A stretch of DNA of 64,000 nt from Polaromonas sp. (lineage in GTDB: Bacteria > Pseudomonadota > Gammaproteobacteria > Burkholderiales > Burkholderiaceae_C), in contig NZ_JAQSDL010000092.1 in assembly GCF_029945895.1 (NCBI RefSeq), positions 62,001 through 126,000 of the forward strand, written 5' to 3'. The notes beneath the pieces are model-generated. The model did no database searches. It worked only from the letters and a program-made list of their open reading frames with translations, and was not told the origin of the DNA. The first letter of the stretch is position 1. Every line of letters starts with the position of its first letter. Positions 56,687-64,000 of this stretch are shown piece after piece. The position numbers and the translations under genes are program-made.

Positions 56687-57841
56687 TCATGACGGAGCCG
56701 CGTAGCGGGCCACAAAACCGCGGTCGATGCGGTCTTTCAGGTGCCACACCCAGCGCCCTTCCACGTGCAGATCGCCCCAGGCGGCAATCGCGTAACGCCC
56801 GCCGCAGGAGATCAGGTTCAGCGTGCGCGCGGGCGGCGCGTAAGGCAGCAGCGCCTGGCCCTGCCAGGCAGCGCGCAGGTTGGCCAGCAGCGGCGGCCCG
56901 GCACGCACGGCATACACACCACTGCGCGGATGCGGCGCATCGATGCGGCTGGCCACATCGCCGGCGGCAAACACATGAGGGTGGCTGGTGCTTTGCTGAA
57001 AGCGGTTGACGGCCACAAACCCGGCTTCGTCCAGGGCCAGCCCGCTGCCGGCCAGCCAGCCCGGCGCCTGCGCACCCACGGCCAGCAAGGGAGCGTCGCA
57101 GGCCAGGCGCGCGCCGCCGGCCAGCTGGATTTCTCCGGCCGACATGCCCACACAGGCAGCGGGCAGCACCGTGATCTGCAGGCGACGCAGGGCCTGGACC
57201 ACCCGGCGCTGCACACCGGCCGGGTAGTTCCAGGCCGGTGGCGGGCCCCCGGTCACCAGGCTGATGCGGCTGCCCGGCGGGTTGCCGGCGCTGCCCAGCG
57301 CATGGGCGGCGGCCATCGCCAGTTCCAGCCCCGCCGCGCCCGCCCCCACCACCGCCAGATGAATCGGTCGGCTGCGGCCCAGCGCTGCCACCTGCGGCCA
57401 CAACTGGCCAAAAGATTCGATGGGGCGCACAAACAGGGCGTGTTCGCGCGCGCCGGGCATTTGCGCCTCGATGCTTTCGCGGTCCATCACCGGGCCGGTG
57501 TTGAGGCTCAGCCAGTCCCAGGCCAGCGTCTCCCCGCCAGCCAGTCTCACGGTTTTCGCCTCGGCATCAAGGCCGACGCCACTGCCCTGAACGTAACGTG
57601 CACCGCAGCCCGCCAGCAGCCCGTCCAGCGGGATGACGCACTGGTCAAGCGTGTAATGCCCGGCCACAAAACCCGGGACCATGCCGGAATACAGCTGGCG
57701 CGGGTAAGGGGCAATCACGGTGATGTTGAGGTCCGCCGGCCGGTTTTGCGCCAGGCTGTGCAGCACATGCACATGGGCATGGCCGGCGCCCAGCAGCACC
57801 AGGTGTTTCAAGCCGGGGCGTGCATTCGAAGTAACAGTCAT
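56687..57841 (-). CDS. FAD-dependent pyridine nucleotide-disulfide oxidoreductase (SelD-associated type)
   Basis: A 384-aa flavoprotein of the NDH-2-like/Nterm_to_SelD group. FAD motif HLVLLGAGHAHVHVLHSLAQ, the second Rossmann IHLAVVGAGAAGLELAMAAA, and HVFAAGDVASRIDAPHPRSG with YAVRAGPPLLANL. It lacks redox-active cysteines (no CxxC). In other genomes this domain is fused to selenophosphate synthetase; here it stands alone. Start ATG 57841 overlaps the DUF3047 stop (ATGA); last gene of the 3-gene unit. Electron acceptor unknown; quinone is likely by family. Confidence 0.87.
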   Translation of the reverse strand: MTVTSNARPGLKHLVLLGAGHAHVHVLHSLAQNRPADLNITVIAPYPRQLYSGMVPGFVAGHYTLDQCVIPLDGLLAGCGARYVQGSGVGLDAEAKTVRLAGGETLAWDWLSLNTGPVMDRESIEAQMPGAREHALFVRPIESFGQLWPQVAALGRSRPIHLAVVGAGAAGLELAMAAAHALGSAGNPPGSRISLVTGGPPPAWNYPAGVQRRVVQALRRLQITVLPAACVGMSAGEIQLAGGARLACDAPLLAVGAQAPGWLAGSGLALDEAGFVAVNRFQQSTSHPHVFAAGDVASRIDAPHPRSGVYAVRAGPPLLANLRAAWQGQALLPYAPPARTLNLISCGGRYAIAAWGDLHVEGRWVWHLKDRIDRGFVARYAAPS

Positions 57842-58578
57842 GGGGACAGTGTGACATCCCCGACATGGCCCAGGCTGCGGCCGCCGGTGTTGTCGGCATC
57901 GGCGCCCACCAGCACGCCCTGCAGCGGCGGCACCGCAGCGCTTTCCTCGCCAAAAGCGCGGCGAAAATCAGCGCCGAGATCGCGCGAATGGGCGACCCAC
58001 TGACCCAGGCGCTGCTCGCCGCTGTCCAGCACGATGAAACGCACACGCGCGCTGTAGGCATTGGGCAGCAAGGTGCCTGGCGCCAAGGTGGCATCCCAGA
58101 CGTAACACAGGGTGGCAGACGGCAGCTTCTCACCGCTGGCGACACGCGCCAGGCGCAACAGGTTGCGCTCGATCAGTCCGAGCCTGTCCAGCGGCATGTC
58201 AAACAGCGCACACACCTTGAGCGGGCTGTCGTCGCCCTCGCGGCGGCGCAGGTCGCCGCCGAGCAGCGCTTCGTCCAGCCGCCAGCGCCAGCGCAGCCGC
58301 AGCCCCGCCTCGGGCACGAGCGCAGGCAGGTCGTGCACCAGATTGCCATAGGACTTGATCGCCTCAACCCGCAGCACCTTGCGCCCATCCATCTCGACCA
58401 GGGCATAACGGGTCAGCGGGATCTTGCCGCCCGGCACGCCCACCACACGCCAGGGCGCCGGTGGCTGCGCTCCGGAGGCCGATGAAAACGCCGTGAGGGC
58501 CGGGCCGGGCGCCTGCGCCTGCGCCTGCGCCAGGGGCAGCAACAGTCCGGCGAGCCACACCGCCAGCCAGGGCGTCAT
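57838..58578 (-). CDS. DUF3047 exported protein
   Basis: A 246-aa protein with signal peptide (WLAVWLAGLLLPLAQAQAQ) and the DUF3047 family pattern: LRLRWRWRLDEALLGGDLRR, KVCALFDMPLDRL, ATLCYVWDATLAPGTLLPNA and ends LVGADADNTGGRSLGHVGDV. Probably periplasmic, jelly-roll type, function unknown. Translation is coupled on both sides: 1 base after the VTT-flavoprotein stop, and its stop overlaps the next start (ATGA). Confidence 0.87.
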   Translation of the reverse strand: MTPWLAVWLAGLLLPLAQAQAQAPGPALTAFSSASGAQPPAPWRVVGVPGGKIPLTRYALVEMDGRKVLRVEAIKSYGNLVHDLPALVPEAGLRLRWRWRLDEALLGGDLRRREGDDSPLKVCALFDMPLDRLGLIERNLLRLARVASGEKLPSATLCYVWDATLAPGTLLPNAYSARVRFIVLDSGEQRLGQWVAHSRDLGADFRRAFGEESAAVPPLQGVLVGADADNTGGRSLGHVGDVTLSP

Positions 58579-58579
58579 G

Positions 58580-60742
58580 TCAACCCCGCTTCCAGTCGTG
58601 GTAGCGGCGCACCCATTCGAGCAGGCGTCTGGGCTGGTGCGCGCGTTTCCATTCGCCGGCCGCGTATTTGTTGGCCTCGGCCAGCGTCGGGTAGGTGTGA
58701 ATGGTGGAGAGGATCTTGTTCAAGCCCAGGCCGTGCCGCATGGCCAGCACATACTCGGCCAGCAGGTCCCCCGCATGGGTGCCGACGATGGTCACACCCA
58801 GAATCGTGTCCTTGCCCGGCACCGTCAGCACCTTGACAAAACCGCGTGCCTCGCCGTCGGCAATGGCGCGGTCCAGGTCGTCCATGTCGTAACGCGTGAC
58901 TTCAAAGGCCACGCCTTTTTCTCTGGCCTCCTGCTCGTTCAGGCCGACACGCGCCACCTCCGGGTCGATGAAGGTCGTCCAGGGAATCACCGAATAGTCG
59001 GCCTTGAACAGCCTGAACTCGCCAAACAGCGCATTGACCGCGGCATACCAGGCCTGGTGCGCCGCCACATGGGTGAGCTGGTAGGGTCCGGCCACGTCGC
59101 CCGCCGCGTAGATGTTGGGGTAGATCGTCTGCAGGTAATCGTTGGTGTCCACCGTGCGTTGCACCGGAATGCCGAGTTCTTCCAGCCCGTAACCTTCCAG
59201 CCTTGCGACCCGCCCGACGGCGCAGATCAGCTGGTCAAAATCAAGGCGCTGTTCACTGCCGCCGTGTTGGACAACCAGCGTTTTCACACCGGCGGAGGTT
59301 TCGCAGCGCAAGGCCTTGTGGTCGGTCAGCACCGACACGCCATCGGCGGCCAGCGCCTGGCGCGCCAGCTCCGACACCTCTGCATCTTCACGCAGCATCA
59401 GGCGCGGCGCCATCTCGACCTGCGTGACCAGCGAACCCAGCCGGGCAAAGGCCTGGGCCAGTTCACAGCCGATCGGTCCGCCGCCGAGGATCACCAGGCG
59501 CCGCGGCAGCTCGTCGAGTTGCGCGAAGGCCTCCCACAGGGTGTCGCTGGTGAGGTAGCCACTGTCATCCAGCCCCGGCAGGGGCGGCACCAAGGGCCGC
59601 GCGCCCGCCGCAATGACGATGCTACGTGTCGTCAAAGTCTGGGTGCCGCCCTCGTTGAGCGTGATTTCCACCGTCCACGGGTTGACGATGCGCGCATGGC
59701 CCTGCAGCACCTCCACCCCCAGGCCGGTGTAACGCTCGATGCTGTCATGCGGCTCTATCGCGCGGATGACCGCCGCAATCCTCTGCATCACCGCCTTGAA
59801 GCTGAACACCGGCGTGTTGTCGCTCATGCCGTAGCTGGCGCCATGTTTCATCTGGTGCGCCAGTTTCGCGCTACGGATCAGCGCCTTGGACGGCACGCAG
59901 CCGTAGTTCAGGCAGTCGCCGCCCATCTTGTGGGCTTCCACCAGCGTGACTTTGGCCTTGACCACCGCGGCGATGTAGGCCGACACCAGGCCGCCGGCGC
60001 CGGCCCCGATCACGATGAGGTTGCGGTCAAAACGCGCGGGGCGCACACTGGCCCAGCGCGCGTAAACCTTGCGCCGCTTGAAAAACTGCAGCACCTTGTT
60101 GACCGCGAGCGGCAACACGCCCAGCAGCACAAAGGAGCCGATCAACGCCGGCGAGGCAATCGACTGCAGCGAATCGATTTTCGCGATCTGCGTGCCGGCA
60201 TTCACATACACCAGGGTGCCCGCCAGCATGCCGAGCTGGCTGACCCAGAAGTAGGTCCAGGTCCGGATACGGGTCAGGCCCATGAGCAGGTTGAGGGCAA
60301 AAAACGGCACGACCGGGATCAGCCGCAGCGAAAACAGGTAAAACGCGCCCTCTTTGTCTATGCCCTTGTTGATCTCGTCCAGCCGCTTGCCAAAACGCGC
60401 CTGGATGCTGTCCCGCAGCAGGTAACGTGCCGCCAGCATGGCCAGCGTCGCCCCCAGGGTCGAGGCAAAAGACACCACAATGGTGCCAAGCACCAAGCCA
60501 AAGCCGGCACCGGCCGCCAGCGTCATGATGACGGCGCCCGGCAGCGACAGACCGGTCACGGCAACGTAAACCGCAAAAAACACCAGCGTCACCCCCACCG
60601 GCTTCTGCTCAAAAAGCGCCTGGAAAGACGACTGGCTCTCCTTGAGAAAGGCCAGGCTCAAAAATCGCCCCAGATCCAGCGCAAAAAAGGCGCCTATGCC
60701 CGCCAGCAGCAACGCGGCAATGACAAGTTTGCGTGAATTCAA
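58580..60742 (-). CDS. Fusion of VTT (TMEM64/DedA-like) membrane domain and FAD disulfide oxidoreductase
   Basis: A 720-aa protein. Residues ~1-215 are a SNARE-associated/VTT domain with ~5 membrane helices (FFAVYVAVTGLSLPGAVIMT, the family FSLRLIPVVPFFALNLLMGL motif). From ~235 to the end is a mercuric/dihydrolipoamide reductase-like flavoprotein: LIVIGAGAGGLVSAYIAAVV, redox pair GGDCLNYGCVPSKAL (CxxxxC), LGGGPIGCELAQAFARLG, YAAGDVAGPYQLTHVAAHQA, and near the end IHTYPTLAEANKYAAGEWKR. No NmerA or vicinal C-terminal cysteines, so metal reduction is not implied. First gene of the unit, divergent from mtnP. The thiol-redox centre is predicted to face the cytosol. Confidence 0.92.
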   Translation of the reverse strand: MNSRKLVIAALLLAGIGAFFALDLGRFLSLAFLKESQSSFQALFEQKPVGVTLVFFAVYVAVTGLSLPGAVIMTLAAGAGFGLVLGTIVVSFASTLGATLAMLAARYLLRDSIQARFGKRLDEINKGIDKEGAFYLFSLRLIPVVPFFALNLLMGLTRIRTWTYFWVSQLGMLAGTLVYVNAGTQIAKIDSLQSIASPALIGSFVLLGVLPLAVNKVLQFFKRRKVYARWASVRPARFDRNLIVIGAGAGGLVSAYIAAVVKAKVTLVEAHKMGGDCLNYGCVPSKALIRSAKLAHQMKHGASYGMSDNTPVFSFKAVMQRIAAVIRAIEPHDSIERYTGLGVEVLQGHARIVNPWTVEITLNEGGTQTLTTRSIVIAAGARPLVPPLPGLDDSGYLTSDTLWEAFAQLDELPRRLVILGGGPIGCELAQAFARLGSLVTQVEMAPRLMLREDAEVSELARQALAADGVSVLTDHKALRCETSAGVKTLVVQHGGSEQRLDFDQLICAVGRVARLEGYGLEELGIPVQRTVDTNDYLQTIYPNIYAAGDVAGPYQLTHVAAHQAWYAAVNALFGEFRLFKADYSVIPWTTFIDPEVARVGLNEQEAREKGVAFEVTRYDMDDLDRAIADGEARGFVKVLTVPGKDTILGVTIVGTHAGDLLAEYVLAMRHGLGLNKILSTIHTYPTLAEANKYAAGEWKRAHQPRRLLEWVRRYHDWKRG

Positions 60743-60948
60743 GTCCGTCCCCGGTGTGTGTTCTGTGGAGGTTGTCGGGCAAAACCGCCAATTCTTACAA
60801 CACCAGGCGTGGGCGGTGTAAGAAACCCCGCCGGGCGACGACCAAGCAGGAAAACGGGTTTAACACGAGGCTAACACTGCTTCCTCAAATTCCGCTCAAA
60901 ATCCCCGTCTAAGCCTGACATTCACCCCTCCACAAGGAAATCCCCCCC
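60743..60948. promoter_or_regulatory. Divergent intergenic region with inverted and direct repeats
   Basis: Between the flavoprotein fusion and mtnP. Contains an exact 8-bp inverted repeat TTCTTACA ... TGTAAGAA (60792-60799, 60817-60824, centres 25 bp apart) and a 7-bp tandem direct repeat TTAACAC-GAGG-CTAACAC (60860-60866, 60871-60877, 11-bp period). Both are candidate regulator sites controlling one or both divergent units; no regulator gene is in the window. Confidence 0.5.
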
Positions 60949-61827
60949 ATGACCCAGGCACTGGTAGGCATCATCGGAGGCAGCGGCCTCTACCAGATGG
61001 ACGCACTCGAGAACGCGCAGGAACACGTGATGGACACACCTTTCGGCGCCCCCTCCGACGTGCTGGTCACCGGCAGCGTCCACGGCGTTCCGGCAGTATT
61101 TCTGGCCCGTCATGCTCGGGGCCACCGCCTGCTGCCCTTCGAAGTGCCTTACCGCGCCAACATCCATGCCATGAAGCAGCTGGGCGTGCGCTACCTCGTC
61201 TCGGTGTCGGCTGTGGGTTCGCTGCGGGAGGATTTCAAGCCGCTGGACATGGTGCTGCCCGACCAGTTCATCGACCTGACCAGGCGCCGTGACAGCACTT
61301 TTTTTGGGCAGGGCGCGGTCGCCCATGTGTCCATGGCGCAGCCGGTTTGCCCTGCGGCCGCCGGCGTGCTGGCGCGTGCGGTGCGCAGCGTGCTGGCGAC
61401 CGATGCCTCCGGCCACGGCGTCAGCCTGCACGAAGGCGGCACCTATGTGTGTATCGAGGGCCCACAGTTCTCCAGCCTGGCCGAGTCGCACTGGTACCGC
61501 AGCATGGGTGCGGGCGTGATCGGCATGACCAACATGCCCGAGGCCAAACTCGCGCGCGAGGCGCAGATCGCCTACACCACGCTGGCGATGGTGACCGATT
61601 TTGATTGCTGGCATCCGCGTGAGGCGCACGTCAACGCCAACATGGCGCTGGCCAACCTGCTCAAAAACGCGGGCCGTGCCCAGCAGGTGGTGGCTGAGGT
61701 GATACGCCTGCTGGGCACCGAACAGCCGGCCAGCGAGGCCCACACCGCACTGCACAACGCGCTGGTCACCCAGCCCGACGCGATGGCCCCCGAGGTGCGC
61801 GCGCGCCTGGCCGCGCTGCTGCCCTGA
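60949..61827 (+). CDS. mtnP: MTAP-family nucleoside phosphorylase (MtnP-like)
   Basis: A 292-aa phosphorylase cleaving a purine nucleoside with phosphate to base and pentose 1-phosphate. Phosphate-binding GIIGGSGLYQMD and ARHARGHRLLPFEVPYRANI, ribose-binding IGMTNMPEAKLARE and the base-binding segment MVTDFDCWHPREAHVN. The two Asp (217 and 219) are those that bind N7 and N6 of adenine in human MTAP, so adenine nucleosides rather than inosines are expected. Usually assigned to methylthioadenosine; here the next gene is arsS (stop to start 18 bases), which suggests a related 5'-modified adenosine. Confidence 0.9.
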   Translation: MTQALVGIIGGSGLYQMDALENAQEHVMDTPFGAPSDVLVTGSVHGVPAVFLARHARGHRLLPFEVPYRANIHAMKQLGVRYLVSVSAVGSLREDFKPLDMVLPDQFIDLTRRRDSTFFGQGAVAHVSMAQPVCPAAAGVLARAVRSVLATDASGHGVSLHEGGTYVCIEGPQFSSLAESHWYRSMGAGVIGMTNMPEAKLAREAQIAYTTLAMVTDFDCWHPREAHVNANMALANLLKNAGRAQQVVAEVIRLLGTEQPASEAHTALHNALVTQPDAMAPEVRARLAALLP

Positions 61828-61845
61828 ACTTCAACGGACCGACTC

Positions 61846-62808
61846 ATGCACGACACCCTTCCTCTGCTGAAAAAGACGCCTTTCCCGGCCTTGCGCCGCG
61901 CACAGCTCGACACCCTGCAGGTCAACCTCGGCTACCAATGCAACCAGAGCTGCGTGCACTGCCATGTCAACGCCGGCCCGAACCGCACCGAAATGATGGA
62001 CGCCGACACCCTGGCGCTGATCCCGCAGGTGCTGGCCGCGCGCGGCCTGCGGACGCTGGACCTGACCGGCGGCGCCCCCGAGCTGCATGAAGGCTTTCGC
62101 GCGCTGGTGCGCGCTGCGCGGGCGCAGGGTGTGCGCGTAATCGACCGCTGCAATCTCACCATCCTGTTTGAGCCCGGGCAAGAGGGGCTGGCCGAATTTC
62201 TGGCTGGCCAGCGCGTCGAGATCGTCGCTTCGATGCCCTGCTACTCGGCCGCCAATGTCGACAAGCAGCGCGGTGAAGGGGTGTTCGACCTCAGCATCGC
62301 GGCCCTGCAAAAACTCAACCAGCTCGGTTACGGCCAGGCTGGCACCGGCCTGTCGCTGAACCTGGTCTACAACCCACAGGGCCCGTCGCTGCCGCCCGAC
62401 CAGCAGGCGCTGCAGGCGGACTACAAGCGCGAGCTGCTGGCGCATTTCGGCATTGTGTTCAACGAGCTGTACGCGCTGACCAACATGCCTATCCAGCGTT
62501 TTGGCTCGACCCTGGTGTCCAAGGGCACGTTTGACAGCTACATGGACCTGCTCAAGGGCAGCTTCCAGCAGCAGAACCTGGCCGGCGTGATGTGCCGCAA
62601 CACGGTCAGCGTGGACTGGCAGGGTTGGCTGTCGGACTGCGACTTCAACCAGCAGCTCGGCCTGCCACTGGGCACCTCCGGCCTGCGGCGCCATTTGCGT
62701 GATCTGCTCGCCAGCGGAATCGATGAGCAGCCCATCCGTGTGGCGGGCCACTGTTATGGCTGCACCGCCGGCCAGGGCAGCAGCTGCGGCGGCGCGCTGG
62801 AGCACTGA
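61846..62808 (+). CDS. arsS: Arsenosugar biosynthesis radical SAM protein ArsS
   Basis: Radical SAM enzyme that joins a dimethylarsenic group to the 5'-deoxyadenosyl moiety of SAM in arsenosugar formation (family knowledge). The 320-aa protein has the cluster motif YQCNQSCVHCHVNAGPNRTE (CxxxCxxC), then LDLTGGAPELHEGFRALVRA and SMPCYSAANVDKQRGEGVFD. The C-terminal cysteines (VMCRNTVSVDWQG, SDCDFNQQLG, GHCYGCTAGQGSSCGG) form a SPASM-like second site typical of ArsS. No ArsM (arsenite methyltransferase) gene lies in this window. Followed 8 bases later by a glycosyltransferase. Confidence 0.92.
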   Translation: MHDTLPLLKKTPFPALRRAQLDTLQVNLGYQCNQSCVHCHVNAGPNRTEMMDADTLALIPQVLAARGLRTLDLTGGAPELHEGFRALVRAARAQGVRVIDRCNLTILFEPGQEGLAEFLAGQRVEIVASMPCYSAANVDKQRGEGVFDLSIAALQKLNQLGYGQAGTGLSLNLVYNPQGPSLPPDQQALQADYKRELLAHFGIVFNELYALTNMPIQRFGSTLVSKGTFDSYMDLLKGSFQQQNLAGVMCRNTVSVDWQGWLSDCDFNQQLGLPLGTSGLRRHLRDLLASGIDEQPIRVAGHCYGCTAGQGSSCGGALEH

Positions 62809-62815
62809 GCACACC

Positions 62816-63499
62816 ATGGCAGCGGCGCGCCTGTCGGTGGTTTTGCCCGTGCTGGAGGAAGCCGCCGGCCTGGGCGCAGCCCTGCAGGCGCTGGCTCCGC
62901 TACGGGCACGCGGTGCCGAAGTGATCGTGGCCGACGGCGGCAGCAGCGACGGCAGCGCCGCGCTGGCGCAGGCCGGTGGTGCGCAAGTCGTCACCGCGTC
63001 GCGCGGCCGGGCGCTGCAGATGAACGCGGGGGCAGCGCAGGCTCGTGGCGATGTGCTGCTGTTTCTGCATGCCGACACCGCCTTGCCCGCCGGCGCCGAC
63101 GCGCTGATCGGCCAGGCACTGGCTGACGGCTCGCACGTCTGGGGCCGTTTTGATGTGAGCATCACCGGGCGCCCCCGCCTGCTCAGGCTGATCGCCGCCC
63201 TGATGAACCTGCGTTCGCGCCGGACCGGCATCGCCACCGGCGACCAGGCCATGTTCATGACCCGCACGGCCTTCGATACTGTAGGCGGCTTCCCGGCCCA
63301 GCCGCTGATGGAAGACATCGAGATGTCCCGGCGGCTGCTCACACTGTCGCGTCCCGTTTGCTTGAGGGCCAGGGTGCAAACCTCGGGCCGGCGCTGGGAA
63401 AACCGCGGCGTCTGGCGCACCGTGCTGCTGATGTGGCGGCTGCGTTTTGCCTACTGGCGCGGCGCGGCGCCAGAGCGTCTGGCCGAACTGTACCGATGA
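62816..63499 (+). CDS. TIGR04283-type arsenosugar glycosyltransferase
   Basis: A 227-aa GT2-like glycosyltransferase: LSVVLPVLEEAAGLGAALQA, EVIVADGGSSDGSAAL, ASRGRALQMNAGAAQARGDV, LLFLHADTALPAGAD (DxD-like HAD), FPAQPLMEDIEMSRRLLTLS. This matches the short glycosyltransferases encoded beside arsS in many bacteria. Start ATG 62816; an open frame upstream (to 62699) overlaps arsS and is not used. 8 bases separate it from the next gene. Confidence 0.88.
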   Translation: MAAARLSVVLPVLEEAAGLGAALQALAPLRARGAEVIVADGGSSDGSAALAQAGGAQVVTASRGRALQMNAGAAQARGDVLLFLHADTALPAGADALIGQALADGSHVWGRFDVSITGRPRLLRLIAALMNLRSRRTGIATGDQAMFMTRTAFDTVGGFPAQPLMEDIEMSRRLLTLSRPVCLRARVQTSGRRWENRGVWRTVLLMWRLRFAYWRGAAPERLAELYR

Positions 63500-63506
63500 A
63501 CACGCC

Positions 63507-64000
63507 ATGACCCGCCTCGTAATTTTTGCCAAGGCACCGCAGCCCGGCGCCGTGAAGACCCGGCTGATTCCTGCGCTGGGGGCGGACGGCGCAGCGGCGC
63601 TGGCGCGCGCCATGCTGGCGCACACGCTGCAACAGGCGCTGGCGGCCGGCCTGGAGGCGGTCGAGCTGTGTTTGAGCCCGGCGCCCGGCGACCCGGCCTG
63701 GCACGGCGTGACGCTGCCTGCGGGCATGCTCTGCACGGCGCAGGGCGAGGGTGACCTCGGTGAACGCATGGACCGTGCGCTGCAGCGTGCCCTCGCCCTG
63801 CACACCGGCCCGGTGCTGCTGATCGGCACCGACTGTCCGGCACTGGGCAGTGAGCACCTGCGCGAGGCCGCCCGGCAGCTGGGGCAACACGACGCGGCGC
63901 TGCTGCCTGTGGCCGACGGCGGTTATGTGCTGATCGGCCTGCGCGCGCCCTGCCCCGCCATCTTCAGGCACATGGCGTGGAGCACATCCACCGTTGCTGC
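63507..64000 (+). CDS. TIGR04282-type (DUF2064) transferase, 3' truncated by window
   Basis: Open from ATG 63507 to the window edge (164 codons visible). The start MTRLVIFAKAPQPGAVKTRL is the nucleotidyltransferase/glycosyltransferase pattern FAKAPxxGxxKTRL of DUF2064; later GEGDLGERMDRALQRAL, LLIGTDCPALGSEHLREAA and ALLPVADGGYVLIGLR. In other genomes such genes neighbour arsS and TIGR04283 genes. The product could activate the sugar or transfer it. The C-terminus lies outside the window. Confidence 0.9.
   Translation, partial: MTRLVIFAKAPQPGAVKTRLIPALGADGAAALARAMLAHTLQQALAAGLEAVELCLSPAPGDPAWHGVTLPAGMLCTAQGEGDLGERMDRALQRALALHTGPVLLIGTDCPALGSEHLREAARQLGQHDAALLPVADGGYVLIGLRAPCPAIFRHMAWSTSTVA

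Noticed and set aside
58424..60736. A 770-codon open frame antisense to the VTT-flavoprotein fusion
   Set aside because: Shadow of a clear gene on the other strand, with His/Arg/Gln-rich low-complexity composition.
58580..60742. Mercuric reductase (merA)
   Set aside because: The CxxxxC core is shared by the whole disulfide oxidoreductase family; there is no NmerA domain, no C-terminal vicinal cysteine pair and no mer genes.
60860..60877. A Pho box upstream of mtnP
   Set aside because: The 7-4-7 geometry fits but the sequence TTAACAC is not the CTGTCAT motif of proteobacterial PhoB; kept only as an unassigned direct repeat.

Overview
The window is a GC-rich chromosomal segment, most likely from a betaproteobacterium of the order Burkholderiales, family Comamonadaceae (Polaromonas/Rhodoferax-like). 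This rests on the gene order ssrA-gph-ubiG-ompA divergent from gyrA, then pheA-tyrA-aroA-cmk-rpsA-ihfB-lapA-lapB-hldE-hldD, on the tmRNA tag ANDERFALAA, and on the aroA-cmk fusion. Species was not determined. There are no rRNA genes, ordinary tRNA genes, CRISPR arrays, insertion sequences or prophage in the window.

Layout. 1-2.4 kb: 3' part of gcvP. 2.7-9.1 kb: azlCD exporter, a SHOCT lipoprotein, a small membrane protein, a HAD lipoprotein, arfB, and EamA and MFS transporters. 9.1-15.7 kb: aroC, a sensor kinase with a degenerate receiver, a CBS protein, metY with a hydrolase, and a HiPIP. 16-26 kb: cardiolipin synthase, a P450, RraA-like and BrkB-like proteins, an FAD dehydrogenase, and thyA-folA-xth. 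26.1-31.1 kb: the nitrogen block glnA, a DUF4124 gene, ntrB and ntrC, with a sigma-54 promoter and NtrC-type sites ahead of glnA. 31-39 kb: a MoaB-like protein, EI24, a three-gene envelope operon (beta-propeller, deacetylase, desaturase), a pseudouridine synthase and a second phospholipase-D protein. 39.2-55 kb: the conserved housekeeping block listed above. 55-56.6 kb: a cytochrome c, a CBS protein and a helix-hairpin-helix protein. 56.7-64 kb: two divergent units, one with redox enzymes including a VTT-membrane/flavoprotein fusion, the other with a nucleoside phosphorylase, ArsS and two glycosyltransferases. The second looks like an arsenosugar pathway and runs off the right edge.

The main structural oddity is two families of short repeats that lie between genes and also inside reading frames. 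Family 1 is about 55 bp: a GCTAT...ATAGC stem, then a TGCTTGCGC-like block and an AAGGGCTGGAGGCC-like block. Family 2 is about 75-90 bp and contains CCCCCTCGGGGGGCAGCG and ends GCGTGGGGGCC. Family 2 is inserted without frame disruption in gcvP and arfB, read in two different frames. Family 1 contributes codons to the P450, aroA, the EI24 C-terminus, the xth stop codon and the signal peptide of the polysaccharide deacetylase. These look like mobile or amplified miniature elements that tolerate, or select for, in-frame residence in proteins.

The best candidate for an incompletely described system is the right-hand cluster. A phosphorylase with adenine-binding aspartates sits directly upstream of the radical SAM enzyme ArsS and two arsenosugar-type glycosyltransferases. 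This suggests that it removes adenine from the ArsS product before sugar transfer. The divergent flavoprotein operon shares the same intergenic region, which contains a perfect inverted repeat and a tandem direct repeat.
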